A stretch of DNA of 64,000 nt from Elainella sp. Prado103. Its GTDB lineage: Bacteria; Cyanobacteriota; Cyanobacteriia; Elainellales; Elainellaceae. The stretch covers positions 1-64,000 of the forward strand of contig JALOOM010000030.1 of assembly GCA_025454395.1 (NCBI GenBank), given 5' to 3'. The notes beneath the pieces are model-generated. The model was given only the letters and a program-made list of their open reading frames with translations, did no database searches and was not told where the DNA came from. Position numbers and translations under genes: made by a program. Position 1 is the first letter of the stretch. The number at the start of each line of letters is the position of its first letter. Shown in pieces: positions 51,221 to 59,347 of the stretch.

Positions 51221-52342
51221 TTAAATTCGCGGCTTCAGGAGTAGAACTGACTTGACAGGACGAACGATCGCATCTCTATCGCGATAACGTCCATAGATAG
51301 TTATGCCAGAGATAGCCGTGTCCACAGACAGTAACCTATCCGTAGACATATAATTCAATGTAATAGGATTCGCTCTCAGATAATCAGCAATCCACAGCGC
51401 CGAGGAACTTCCTCCATCAAGATTCATCGCTTTCACAGCCCCCTGTTGCCGTAGATAATCCGTTAACTCTAGCAACGTCATTCCAGACTCAGCTACCTCC
51501 GGCTGTTGTGCCACCATCACCCAGAGCAGATCTCCCGTCGCTGTAATCCCGATCGCAGTTCGAGCATTCGGTTGCTGACTGCCCAGAGCATCACGGACGA
51601 TCGTCCCAGTGTCATCCATCGCCAGAAATCCTTCCGTTTCAGCGGTGAATTCAGGCAGCAATTGAGGCCCAGCCCCTAGCGACTCCAACAATTCACAGCC
51701 ATCCGGAATTGCAGCTCGATGACGGGCAATGTCATAGCGGAGATTGGATCCACACTGATAGCGTCGAAACTCACTGCGATCGAGAATCCGATCCAAATAG
51801 GTCGCTAAATCCGGATTTTGCATTAAACGATCATTCTGAGCTGGATCGGCCACCAATTGCCCCTGCAACCGGATATAAGAAGTCGTCTGCTGATTGTGTG
51901 GATCAAAAAAGCCCCCATTCAGCACCGCCAGCACCTGAGGCATTTGGGCAAACACTTCGGGTAAAGCCGTGGTTTCCGACACCGCAGGCACCACCTCAAA
52001 CCGATCGATCGGAATCTGCAAGCGATGCACCTGACTACGAGATAACCGATCGACCCGATAGCGTAATTCAGGCTGGCTGGTCAGCGACGCAGCACTGTCC
52101 GCCGGAATGCTCGTCTCAACCCCACCCGCAGCCTCAGGAGCAGTCCTCACCTCGATCGATGGAGTCACAGCTTGATGCCGAAATGGTCTTAACGCTTGGA
52201 CAACAAGATAAACACTACCGATCGTCAAAAAGCTACCTAGAACGATCGATTTAATCATCGGTCTAACCACGATCCCACTCCTCCAGGTTGACTGGTCAAT
52301 CTTAGCGAGCCAAAGCCGCCAGGTTTCACGGCTAGGTTTCAC
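51221..52342 (-). CDS. NAGPA-type phosphodiester glycosidase family protein
   Basis: 373 residues. A membrane segment (~residues 30-48, SIVLGSFLTIGSVYLVVQAL) precedes a periplasmic domain with the family signature AMNLDGGSSSALWI, plus VLNGGFFDPHNQQTTSY and ARTAIGITATGDLLWVMV. NAGPA (DUF2233) proteins cleave phosphodiester-linked sugars; in bacteria the substrate is generally unknown. Its start lies directly beside the stop codon of the large exoprotein gene (52345), so the two are coupled and may act on the same cell-surface material. Confidence 0.85.
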   Translation of the reverse strand: MKPSRETWRLWLAKIDQSTWRSGIVVRPMIKSIVLGSFLTIGSVYLVVQALRPFRHQAVTPSIEVRTAPEAAGGVETSIPADSAASLTSQPELRYRVDRLSRSQVHRLQIPIDRFEVVPAVSETTALPEVFAQMPQVLAVLNGGFFDPHNQQTTSYIRLQGQLVADPAQNDRLMQNPDLATYLDRILDRSEFRRYQCGSNLRYDIARHRAAIPDGCELLESLGAGPQLLPEFTAETEGFLAMDDTGTIVRDALGSQQPNARTAIGITATGDLLWVMVAQQPEVAESGMTLLELTDYLRQQGAVKAMNLDGGSSSALWIADYLRANPITLNYMSTDRLLSVDTAISGITIYGRYRDRDAIVRPVKSVLLLKPRI

Positions 52343-52344
52343 AA

Positions 52345-55182
52345 TTAGGTTTCACAATCCGCCAGATTGACAGTAGGGGCATTCGGAACGGGATGCGCGG
52401 CTTGAGCCACCAGCATTATCCGACCCTGATCATCCTGAGTCCAACCTTGGGCTTCCACGATCGGTCGATCGAAGGTAGGCAAATGAGTGGCTGGTAAGGC
52501 TGATGTTGCCGGTAAGGTTGGCATCTCTGATGTGTCTGATATTTCTGGGCTCTCTGATATTCCTGATATTCCTGATGTCTCTGATGTGTCTGATATTTCT
52601 GGGCTCTCTGATATTCCTGATATTCCTGATGTCTCTGGTATCTCCGATATTTCTGGGCTCTCTGGCATGACTGATCCTAGTTGACTCGATCCCTCTGGTC
52701 GTTCTGATTGATCCGAAGGTGCTGTACCCGATCCAGCAGGCAGCCTTACCCAATCAGTAAACACCGGGGCATTACTGCGCAGATCAGCCGGTGTAGCAGG
52801 CAGTCCGCCTCGACCTGTGATCAAAAATTCGCCGAGATCATCAGCCGTCGCCATTTGACTACGAGCCCGACAGCCTTGCGCAATCAGCCGGGCTGCATCC
52901 ACGGGGGTACTGGGCAACTCGACAATACCCCGCGTGGGATCGATCGCTGGCGTACTGAGGCTAATTTCACCCGCCACCCCAAATCCCGATGTCGCAGTGA
53001 CATCACTGTTCGGAGTTCGCTGGTTGCGATCGGTAATTCCGATAATTCCTTGTGCAGCAATGTCAATACTGCCCCCGTCCCCTTGTCCAGCATCGGCATC
53101 AATATCGCTATTTTCGGCAGGAGCCACCAACATAAAACCCGTGTCAATCCGGATATTGCCCCCATCTCCTCCCCCTTGCAGTAACCCAGCCGAGGTTGAG
53201 ATTTTACTATTTCGCCGCAAGAACAAGAAGTCAACCTCTTGCAAATTAATTTCTGCTCGGTTGCCGGATTCCGTTTGTGCATTCAACGATCCTTGTTGAT
53301 CCAGCCAGACCCGATCGGCTTGAATCCGCATTGTACCGGCTCCCTGGCTTTCTGGATTTAAGCTATTGACTGCGATCACTCCCCCCGACTCCACCGTCAA
53401 AGCAGGGGTATGGATAGTTAAATCCCCCCCTCGCCCGGTTGCTTGCCGCGATCGACGGTTACTAAATTCTCGAATTCCACCCGATGTCGCTGCGATCCGG
53501 GCCGGAATCCTGCCCTGCTCCGATCGACCCTGCACCACAATGGAGTCACGGGCCCGAATTTCGATCTGTCCCGCATTTCCTGATCCATACGTCGTAGCCT
53601 GCAAAATTGCACCATCCCGAATTCTCAAGCGATCGGTTTCGATCGTCAACCGCCCCCCATTCCCCACTGAATCTAAATCGGTTCCTACAAACAATCCTCC
53701 GGATACGGGCAAGTCGTTGACTAACAACAACCGCCCATTGTTTAATACCAAACCGACCAAATCAATCTCCGTGGCTTGAATTTGCATATTGCCCGCATTT
53801 CCGCTGCCAAACGTGGTGGCACTAATTTGTCCGCCAGGCAGCACTTGCAGCCGCTCAGTGCGAATTTGCATATTGCCTGCGTTACCCTGCCCCAGAGATT
53901 GCGTGAAAAGTAAACTGAGGGGATCGCCGCGATCCTGAGAGATTCCACTGAGCGTAATCGATCGGGCAACCACGCGCACATCCCCCCCCCTACCCCGTTG
54001 GCTCCCCGTCGAAGAACCAATCCGTCCTCCATCTCGAATCACCAACCGATCCGTACGAATATTCACCTGACCTGCGGGTTGATTACTATCCGTGAGCGTT
54101 GCCAGGGTACTGCCATTCGCCACTTCCAGCGATTGGGTTGCTCGCACCGTCAGATCACTGCCAGGTTGGGACTGGGCGGAGGAGGTAATCGTGGAAAACC
54201 CATCTAACCCAATCTGCCCGCCTTGGAGCTGAATCTCGCCCCCCCGATCACCACTGGTGATAAGAAAGGCATTATTCAACCGGATCTTCCCAAACCGCCG
54301 TAGATCACCATAATCCACCTGCCACCCTGAATCCAGCGGGATCAGTTCAACTCGTCCTGCAGTTACACTACCAATCTCCAACCGATCGCCCACTGTTTCT
54401 AGCAGGCTATTGGTAAAATTGACCTCACCGCCAATCAAGGCCCAGGTTTCACCCCCCTGTACCGGATCTCGCGCCAGATCAGATCGGAGCAAACCCGTTC
54501 GCACCGTAATCTGCCCCCCAGTTCGGATCGAACGATCGCTAAACTGCAACCCACGCGGCACACTGACCGTCAACAACCCATGCAATTGGGGCTGCACTGC
54601 ACTGAAGCGCGTGCCATCAGCAAACTCTACCCGATCGGCTGTAGTCGCCATCAATGAGCCACCGAGTCGGAGCACCGCATTCCGGCCCAACCGGATTCCA
54701 TTGGGATTTAGCAAAAAAAAGTCGGCTCCACTGACTCGTTGGTTGACCCCCAACACCTCCAGTGTGCCGTTCAAACGGGAGATTTCTCGACCCGTCACCC
54801 GCACAAACACACGAGTTACCGAGTCATCCATCATTTGAAAACTGGCAGTTTCGCCAGACTGAATCGAAAACCGCCGTAGACTATGAAACAGGTTTCTTCC
54901 CCGTTGGGTGCCCCCCGTGATAGCAGTGCGATTACCCGATCGTCTGACCTGAGAAGACTGGGGTAAGGTGCGATCGGGCTGGATCTGGGCCCATGCGCCT
55001 TCCACCCATGGATCGCCAATCAGCACCGTACTGAGAACGGCGATGCCGATCGCCCCTGCCGCCATGCGCCACGCCGAAATGAGGCATAACACTGCCCATA
55101 GACTAGCCGAGCCCAATATTCGGCTGATGAATTGGGAATCACTCATCAAACTAAGCAACCGAGAGAAACCTTTCATCACCAT
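52345..55182 (-). CDS. two-partner-secretion exoprotein, filamentous haemagglutinin N-terminal domain
   Basis: 945 residues. A signal peptide region (~20-65) is followed by the TPS domain (~70-200: NLFHSLRRFSIQSGETASFQ, then FLLNPNGIRLGRNAVLRL), needed for export through a TpsB/Omp85 pore. Then comes a long beta-helix-like part with many GGxI and GNAGNMQI repeats, to ~residue 760. The C-terminus is Ser/Glu/Ile-rich with 18-residue repeats. The typical cyanobacterial 'S-layer family' surface protein. No TpsB transporter gene is in the window. It is probably a surface adhesin. Confidence 0.88.
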   Translation of the reverse strand: MVMKGFSRLLSLMSDSQFISRILGSASLWAVLCLISAWRMAAGAIGIAVLSTVLIGDPWVEGAWAQIQPDRTLPQSSQVRRSGNRTAITGGTQRGRNLFHSLRRFSIQSGETASFQMMDDSVTRVFVRVTGREISRLNGTLEVLGVNQRVSGADFFLLNPNGIRLGRNAVLRLGGSLMATTADRVEFADGTRFSAVQPQLHGLLTVSVPRGLQFSDRSIRTGGQITVRTGLLRSDLARDPVQGGETWALIGGEVNFTNSLLETVGDRLEIGSVTAGRVELIPLDSGWQVDYGDLRRFGKIRLNNAFLITSGDRGGEIQLQGGQIGLDGFSTITSSAQSQPGSDLTVRATQSLEVANGSTLATLTDSNQPAGQVNIRTDRLVIRDGGRIGSSTGSQRGRGGDVRVVARSITLSGISQDRGDPLSLLFTQSLGQGNAGNMQIRTERLQVLPGGQISATTFGSGNAGNMQIQATEIDLVGLVLNNGRLLLVNDLPVSGGLFVGTDLDSVGNGGRLTIETDRLRIRDGAILQATTYGSGNAGQIEIRARDSIVVQGRSEQGRIPARIAATSGGIREFSNRRSRQATGRGGDLTIHTPALTVESGGVIAVNSLNPESQGAGTMRIQADRVWLDQQGSLNAQTESGNRAEINLQEVDFLFLRRNSKISTSAGLLQGGGDGGNIRIDTGFMLVAPAENSDIDADAGQGDGGSIDIAAQGIIGITDRNQRTPNSDVTATSGFGVAGEISLSTPAIDPTRGIVELPSTPVDAARLIAQGCRARSQMATADDLGEFLITGRGGLPATPADLRSNAPVFTDWVRLPAGSGTAPSDQSERPEGSSQLGSVMPESPEISEIPETSGISGISESPEISDTSETSGISGISESPEISDTSEMPTLPATSALPATHLPTFDRPIVEAQGWTQDDQGRIMLVAQAAHPVPNAPTVNLADCET
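52529..52675. repeat. 54-bp in-frame repeat in the exoprotein C-terminus
   Basis: Units begin at 52529, 52583 and 52637 (period 54 bases; the third is diverged and cut short). Each encodes 18 residues of Ser/Glu/Ile/Pro type (e.g. SPEISDTSETSGISGISE). Period is a multiple of three. Confidence 0.9.
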
Positions 55183-55613
55183 TGTGGGTTAGTGGGAAGC
55201 GAATGGGGGCTAACGTCTTCCCATCTTCAGTCCCCAGTTCCCAGTCCCCAGTTCCCAGTCCCCAGTTCCCAGTTCCCAGTTCCCAGTCCCCAGTTCAGCT
55301 CTCAGCCCAGTTCCTCAACCGGGAGAAGGCTTCGCCAGAGGCTTACGCGCTCCACACTTGGAGCAAACTCGCCTCGATGCTGACAGGGACGAGCGGCAGC
55401 AGGTTTTCTTTGATTGTTTGCAGAATTATTCTGAGCAGATGGCATGACTCAACCCTATTTAATGATAAGTTTGTCTATCCCTAGTTAGACTGATGCACCC
55501 TAGTCTCGTCAGTACCCACATGGGTAATTTCATCCCGGTGGTGAGCAGGGTTTGAACTTCAAACCGACCTGTCCACCTGGCTGGCAAAAAATCTTCTGAT
55601 CGCTCAAACGCTC
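55183..55613. other. intergenic region with CCCAGTT-type short tandem repeats
   Basis: A 431-base gap between divergent genes. At about 55228-55295 stand roughly nine copies of CCCAGT(T/C)-type 7-8-base units, resembling the CCCCART short tandemly repeated repetitive (STRR) family known from filamentous cyanobacteria. Near 55551-55567 GGTTTGA-ACT-TCAAACC is a perfect 7-base hairpin of unknown role. No tRNA or other RNA gene was found. Confidence 0.7.
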
Positions 55614-56423
55614 ATGAAAATTGCAACCTGGAATGTCAATTCAATCCGCTCTCGCCTTGACCATGTGGTGCAATGGCTAGGGGCAAATCCGGTCGATGTG
55701 CTTTGTGTTCAGGAAACCAAAGTGACAGATCAGGAATTTCCGCGATCGGCGATTGAAGCGATCGGCTATCAAGTTTACTATTCAGGGCAAAAATCCTATA
55801 ACGGCGTAGCCCTGATTAGTCGCGCTCCTCTAGAAGAAGTACGCGCCGGATTTGCCCCTGTCGTGGGATCGATCGTTGGAGAAGCAGTCGTCGGAGAACT
55901 CGATGAACAAAAGCGAGTGATTAGCGGACGGTGGGACAATTTACAGATCGTGAATCTCTATGTCCCCAATGGATCAGAAGTCGGTAGTGAAAAGTATGCC
56001 TATAAGCTGCGATGGCTGTCAATGCTCCGTGATTATTTGCAAACCCTGCTGCTGCAATCACCCCATGTGCTGGTGTGTGGGGATTTTAACATTGCGCCTG
56101 AGGATCGCGATATCTACAATCCCACCGGGAAAGCGAATCACATTATGGCCTCGCCTGCGGAAAGAACCGCTTTACAACAAGCCATTTTGGAACTGGGATT
56201 TGTCGATACCTTTCGCCAATTTAGCGAAGAACCTGAACAATTTACCTGGTGGGATTACCGAGCGGCAGCTTTCCGGCGCAACATGGGCTGGCGGATCGAT
56301 CACCACTATCTATCCCCCCAGCTCAGTCCTGTCGCGATCGGCTGCGTAATCGATAAAACCCCCCGCACCTGGGAAAAGCCCAGCGATCATACACCAGTCA
56401 TCGTAGAGCTGAATTTGAGCTAA
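55614..56423 (+). CDS. xthA: exodeoxyribonuclease III (AP endonuclease)
   Basis: 269 residues. Standard EEP-family motifs: KIATWNVNSIRSRLDHVVQW, Glu in CVQETKV, GDFNIAPEDRDIYNP, and the end WRIDHHYLSP ... KPSDHTPVIVEL with the catalytic His. It cleaves DNA at abasic sites and trims 3' blocks in base-excision repair. The length is normal for the family. Confidence 0.94.
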   Translation: MKIATWNVNSIRSRLDHVVQWLGANPVDVLCVQETKVTDQEFPRSAIEAIGYQVYYSGQKSYNGVALISRAPLEEVRAGFAPVVGSIVGEAVVGELDEQKRVISGRWDNLQIVNLYVPNGSEVGSEKYAYKLRWLSMLRDYLQTLLLQSPHVLVCGDFNIAPEDRDIYNPTGKANHIMASPAERTALQQAILELGFVDTFRQFSEEPEQFTWWDYRAAAFRRNMGWRIDHHYLSPQLSPVAIGCVIDKTPRTWEKPSDHTPVIVELNLS

Positions 56424-56456
56424 TTTTCACCCAAGCCCTCAACCTCTAAAACCCTA

Positions 56457-57230
56457 CTAAAACTGATCTTTCATACCCCGTAATCGGGCAAAGGTTTGGA
56501 TCGGATCCATGCTTTTCACTCGATGTTGCAAAGTTGGTTGATCCCAACGCAAAAAAGGATTCGTTTGCTTTTCCTCTCCCAACAGCGAGGGCACTGTTGA
56601 TTCCGATCGCTGGCGCATCTGAGTCACCCGTTGATAACGCTGGTGCAACTGCGGGTTATCGGGATCAACACTCAGGGCAAATTGAAGATTTTTCAAAGTA
56701 TATTCATGCGCACACCAAACTCGCGTTTGATCAGGCAAGTTGCGCAGCTTAGTCAGGGAATCAACCATCTGATGCGGTGTGCCTTCAAATAAACGCCCAC
56801 AGCCACCTGCAAAGATAGTATCTCCACAGAACAGTTCTCCGGTTTCCGCTTCGCGATGGGGCGGGAAATAGTAGGCAATATGGGCGCGAGTATGCCCTGG
56901 GACAAAAAACACCTGAGCATGTCGATCGCCAAACTGGATTTGATCTCCTTCCTGTAAAAACACCTGCTGTCCTGGGATGCGCCCCCGATCAACCGCTCCC
57001 CCATGTACGATCGCCTCCGGAAAGTGATGCAGCAAACGAGCATTCCCTCCCACATGATCGCCATGATGATGCGTGTTGAAAATGGCAACCAATTGAGCAG
57101 ATAGCGCTTGGAGTTGAGTCAGCACAGGAGTGGCTTCTGCTGGATCCACGACAGCGGCAATCTGATGCCGGGGATCATGCAGGAGAAACACATAGTTATC
57201 TGACAGGGCTGGGAGGCGATGGATCTTCAT
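56457..57230 (-). CDS. gloB: hydroxyacylglutathione hydrolase (glyoxalase II)
   Basis: 257 residues. The metallo-beta-lactamase motif [11 protein letters not shown] is present, followed by [35 protein letters not shown] and [16 protein letters not shown]; the C-terminal glyoxalase II domain contains [15 protein letters not shown] and ends in LRGMKDQF. It hydrolyses S-D-lactoylglutathione from methylglyoxal detoxification. Convergent with xthA. Confidence 0.94.
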   Translation of the reverse strand: MKIHRLPALSDNYVFLLHDPRHQIAAVVDPAEATPVLTQLQALSAQLVAIFNTHHHGDHVGGNARLLHHFPEAIVHGGAVDRGRIPGQQVFLQEGDQIQFGDRHAQVFFVPGHTRAHIAYYFPPHREAETGELFCGDTIFAGGCGRLFEGTPHQMVDSLTKLRNLPDQTRVWCAHEYTLKNLQFALSVDPDNPQLHQRYQRVTQMRQRSESTVPSLLGEEKQTNPFLRWDQPTLQHRVKSMDPIQTFARLRGMKDQF

Positions 57231-57531
57231 AGTCAGTCTTCATGCTCATGCTGGTTACTCCCTACTGATTATGATGGGTGCGGCTCAGGAATGCATCCTT
57301 CTGAAAGCCATTAAAAAATCCGGAAAATACGGAGAGCTGATCCGTATTTTTGGCATGGCGATCGAACTAAATTTTGCCTATGAGTCAGCCCAAGAATTTG
57401 CTGATTTTTCACAAAATTCATCATACTTCCTTCGTGGCAGCCAGGGCATATTGGACAACAACAGGAGATGAATGAGCGACGGCTAAATATAGCTGAACGA
57501 AATCATCCCGCAATATTTGGAGGGATACACT
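57231..57531. other. intergenic region upstream of a small conserved gene
   Basis: A 301-base gap between divergent genes. It includes a 66-residue open frame (57271-57471) that I do not consider a gene. A clear Shine-Dalgarno GGAGGG stands at 57519-57524. Promoters for gloB and the 68-residue gene must lie here; none could be assigned. Confidence 0.4.
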
Positions 57532-57738
57532 ATGGTATGGAAAATTGAAAATCACTCAGTCGCATCAATCCAATCTTTCATGCAGCAAATTTTGGCAACC
57601 GGGAAGTTAAGCCGTCGCGACTATATGCATCTGACAACTACTATTTTGGCTGACTATCACCTCTCCGATCGGGATCGCTGCCAAATTAACCGGGTACTGG
57701 ACTATGTGCAGATCGGTCGCCTCAAACTGGTCGATTAG
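57532..57738 (+). CDS. small conserved cyanobacterial protein (68 aa)
   Basis: 68 residues from the ATG at 57532, seven bases after GGAGGG (57519-57524). The sequence (VWKIENHSVASIQSFMQQIL, then KLSRRDYMHLTTTILAD, ending INRVLDYVQIGRLKLVD) fits a small, widely conserved cyanobacterial family I recall, of two or three helices and unknown function. It stands alone, with a strong ribosome-binding site. Confidence 0.75.
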   Translation: MVWKIENHSVASIQSFMQQILATGKLSRRDYMHLTTTILADYHLSDRDRCQINRVLDYVQIGRLKLVD

Positions 57739-57950
57739 AAACGGGAGATTAGATGAAACAGCAACTAGATTAAACACAACTAGATGAAGCAGCAACCGGC
57801 CAGGGTGCTGTTGCGCAACTCCAGGTTAGGGGAACTCTACAAATGCCCCTATTCAACCCATGACATGAAGAGAGAATATGGCATGGAAGTCGCCAGCAGG
57901 CAACCCAGGGGCGTTGATCACCCTTTATGAGCCAGTAACCATCTGAAGTT

Positions 57951-59183
57951 ATGAGTCTGTCATTATCCCTATCCTCCCAGCCCTTCGCTGGCCCGATCCC
58001 TGCTCCTAAAATTTCGATCCTGGTCAGCGATCTATCCAGTAGTGGGGCTGGGCGTTGGGGAGGGGCAGTCCGTCCGTTCCTATTAGCTCAGGCTTTACAG
58101 CAGATTGGCTACCCCGTCGAGCTGGTTGGATTTACCTGCGATGGCGCACCAGCCGTACAATCCACTCCAGAACTGCCGATCAAAACTGTAGTTGGCAGCA
58201 CCTACCCTTCCTTCGTTCAGTCCATTCAGCAACTACGCCAGCAGATTGACGGCGATATTCTCTATGCTTACAAACCCAAACCCAGCAGTTTCGGCGTGGG
58301 GTTACTCGATCGCTGGCACACCAAGCGTCCGCTATTACTGGATATCGATGACTGGGAGTTGAGCTGGCATGGGGGCGATCAATGGCGCTACCAACCGACT
58401 CCTAAGCAGTTATTCAGAGATCTCGGAAAAGCGAACGGGGCATTACGACAACCGGATCATCCCCTTTATTTAGGTTGGCTGGAGCGGTGGATCTGCCAGG
58501 CTGATGCCATCACCACCCACACCCAATTTCTCCAGAACCGCTTTGGGGGTGCCTACGTTCCCAACGGCAAAGATGTCTCCCTATTCGATCCGCAGCGGGT
58601 CACTGGTCGATCGATCAAGCAGCAATATGGTCTGTCTGACTACCGGATCCTGATGTTTCCGGGGGCTCCCCGTCCCTACAAAGGGGTTGAAGATGTCCTA
58701 ATGGCACTCGATCGATTGAATCAGCCTAACTTACGCCTCGTAATTGTGGGCGGTAGCCCCTACGATGATTATGACCAGCAGTTGCTCTCCCAATGGGGAC
58801 GCTGGATCGTAAAGCTGCCTAAAATTCCTCACCACCAAATGCCGGAAGTGATTGCCGCCGCAGATGTGATCGTAGTTCCTCAGCGCGATTCTGCCGCCGC
58901 TCAGGCCCAATTTCCGTTAAAACTCACGGATGGCATGGCCATGGCCAAACCCATTCTGGCCACCCGCGTTGGAGATATCCCCAAGATTCTGGCGGATACA
59001 GGCTATCTGGTCGATCCAGGCTCACCCGATCAACTGGCGACCACGATCGAACAGATCTTTGCTAACCCGACGGTTGCCACTCAACAAGGACAGCGAGCCC
59101 GACAGCGATGCATTGAGTATTGCAGCATTGAAACCATGGCAGCCAATCTCGCTCAAGTTTTAGCAACCGTGATCCCAACCTAG
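57951..59183 (+). CDS. family 4 glycosyltransferase
   Basis: 410 residues, GT-B fold. N-terminal domain with SSGAGRWGGAVRPFLLAQAL (a glycine-rich donor loop) and DIDDWELSWHGGDQW; C-terminal domain with LMFPGAPRPYKGVEDVLMAL, the GT4-type EX7E-like region (PQRDSAAAQAQFPLKLTDGM) and MAKPILATRVGDIPKIL. It transfers a sugar from a nucleotide sugar, probably to a cell-surface polysaccharide or glycolipid. It is followed on the same strand by an ABC exporter and a second GT4. Confidence 0.85.
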   Translation: MSLSLSLSSQPFAGPIPAPKISILVSDLSSSGAGRWGGAVRPFLLAQALQQIGYPVELVGFTCDGAPAVQSTPELPIKTVVGSTYPSFVQSIQQLRQQIDGDILYAYKPKPSSFGVGLLDRWHTKRPLLLDIDDWELSWHGGDQWRYQPTPKQLFRDLGKANGALRQPDHPLYLGWLERWICQADAITTHTQFLQNRFGGAYVPNGKDVSLFDPQRVTGRSIKQQYGLSDYRILMFPGAPRPYKGVEDVLMALDRLNQPNLRLVIVGGSPYDDYDQQLLSQWGRWIVKLPKIPHHQMPEVIAAADVIVVPQRDSAAAQAQFPLKLTDGMAMAKPILATRVGDIPKILADTGYLVDPGSPDQLATTIEQIFANPTVATQQGQRARQRCIEYCSIETMAANLAQVLATVIPT

Positions 59184-59347
59184 AGCGGTGTTACGGTTCA
59201 TCTTGCACCTAGAACTCGATCGCCCCTTTGGTGCAAGACTGGGGTTTTCGGGAATTCTACATCTGGAATGAATTGAGTTTTTTATCGATCGCGCTATCCT
59301 TCCCGCCGCCACTCTCCTATTTATCCTTGTTGTCTCGGAGCGCCCGC

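Noticed and set aside
52529-52675. CRISPR array
   Set aside because: The units are contiguous, with no unique spacers, and lie in a coding frame.
55551-55590. tRNA-like sequence around GGTTTGAACTTCAAACC
   Set aside because: One hairpin only; no acceptor or D arm could be built.
57271-57471. 66-residue open frame upstream of the small conserved gene
   Set aside because: No ribosome-binding site, composition like random translation, and it overlaps the expected promoter region.
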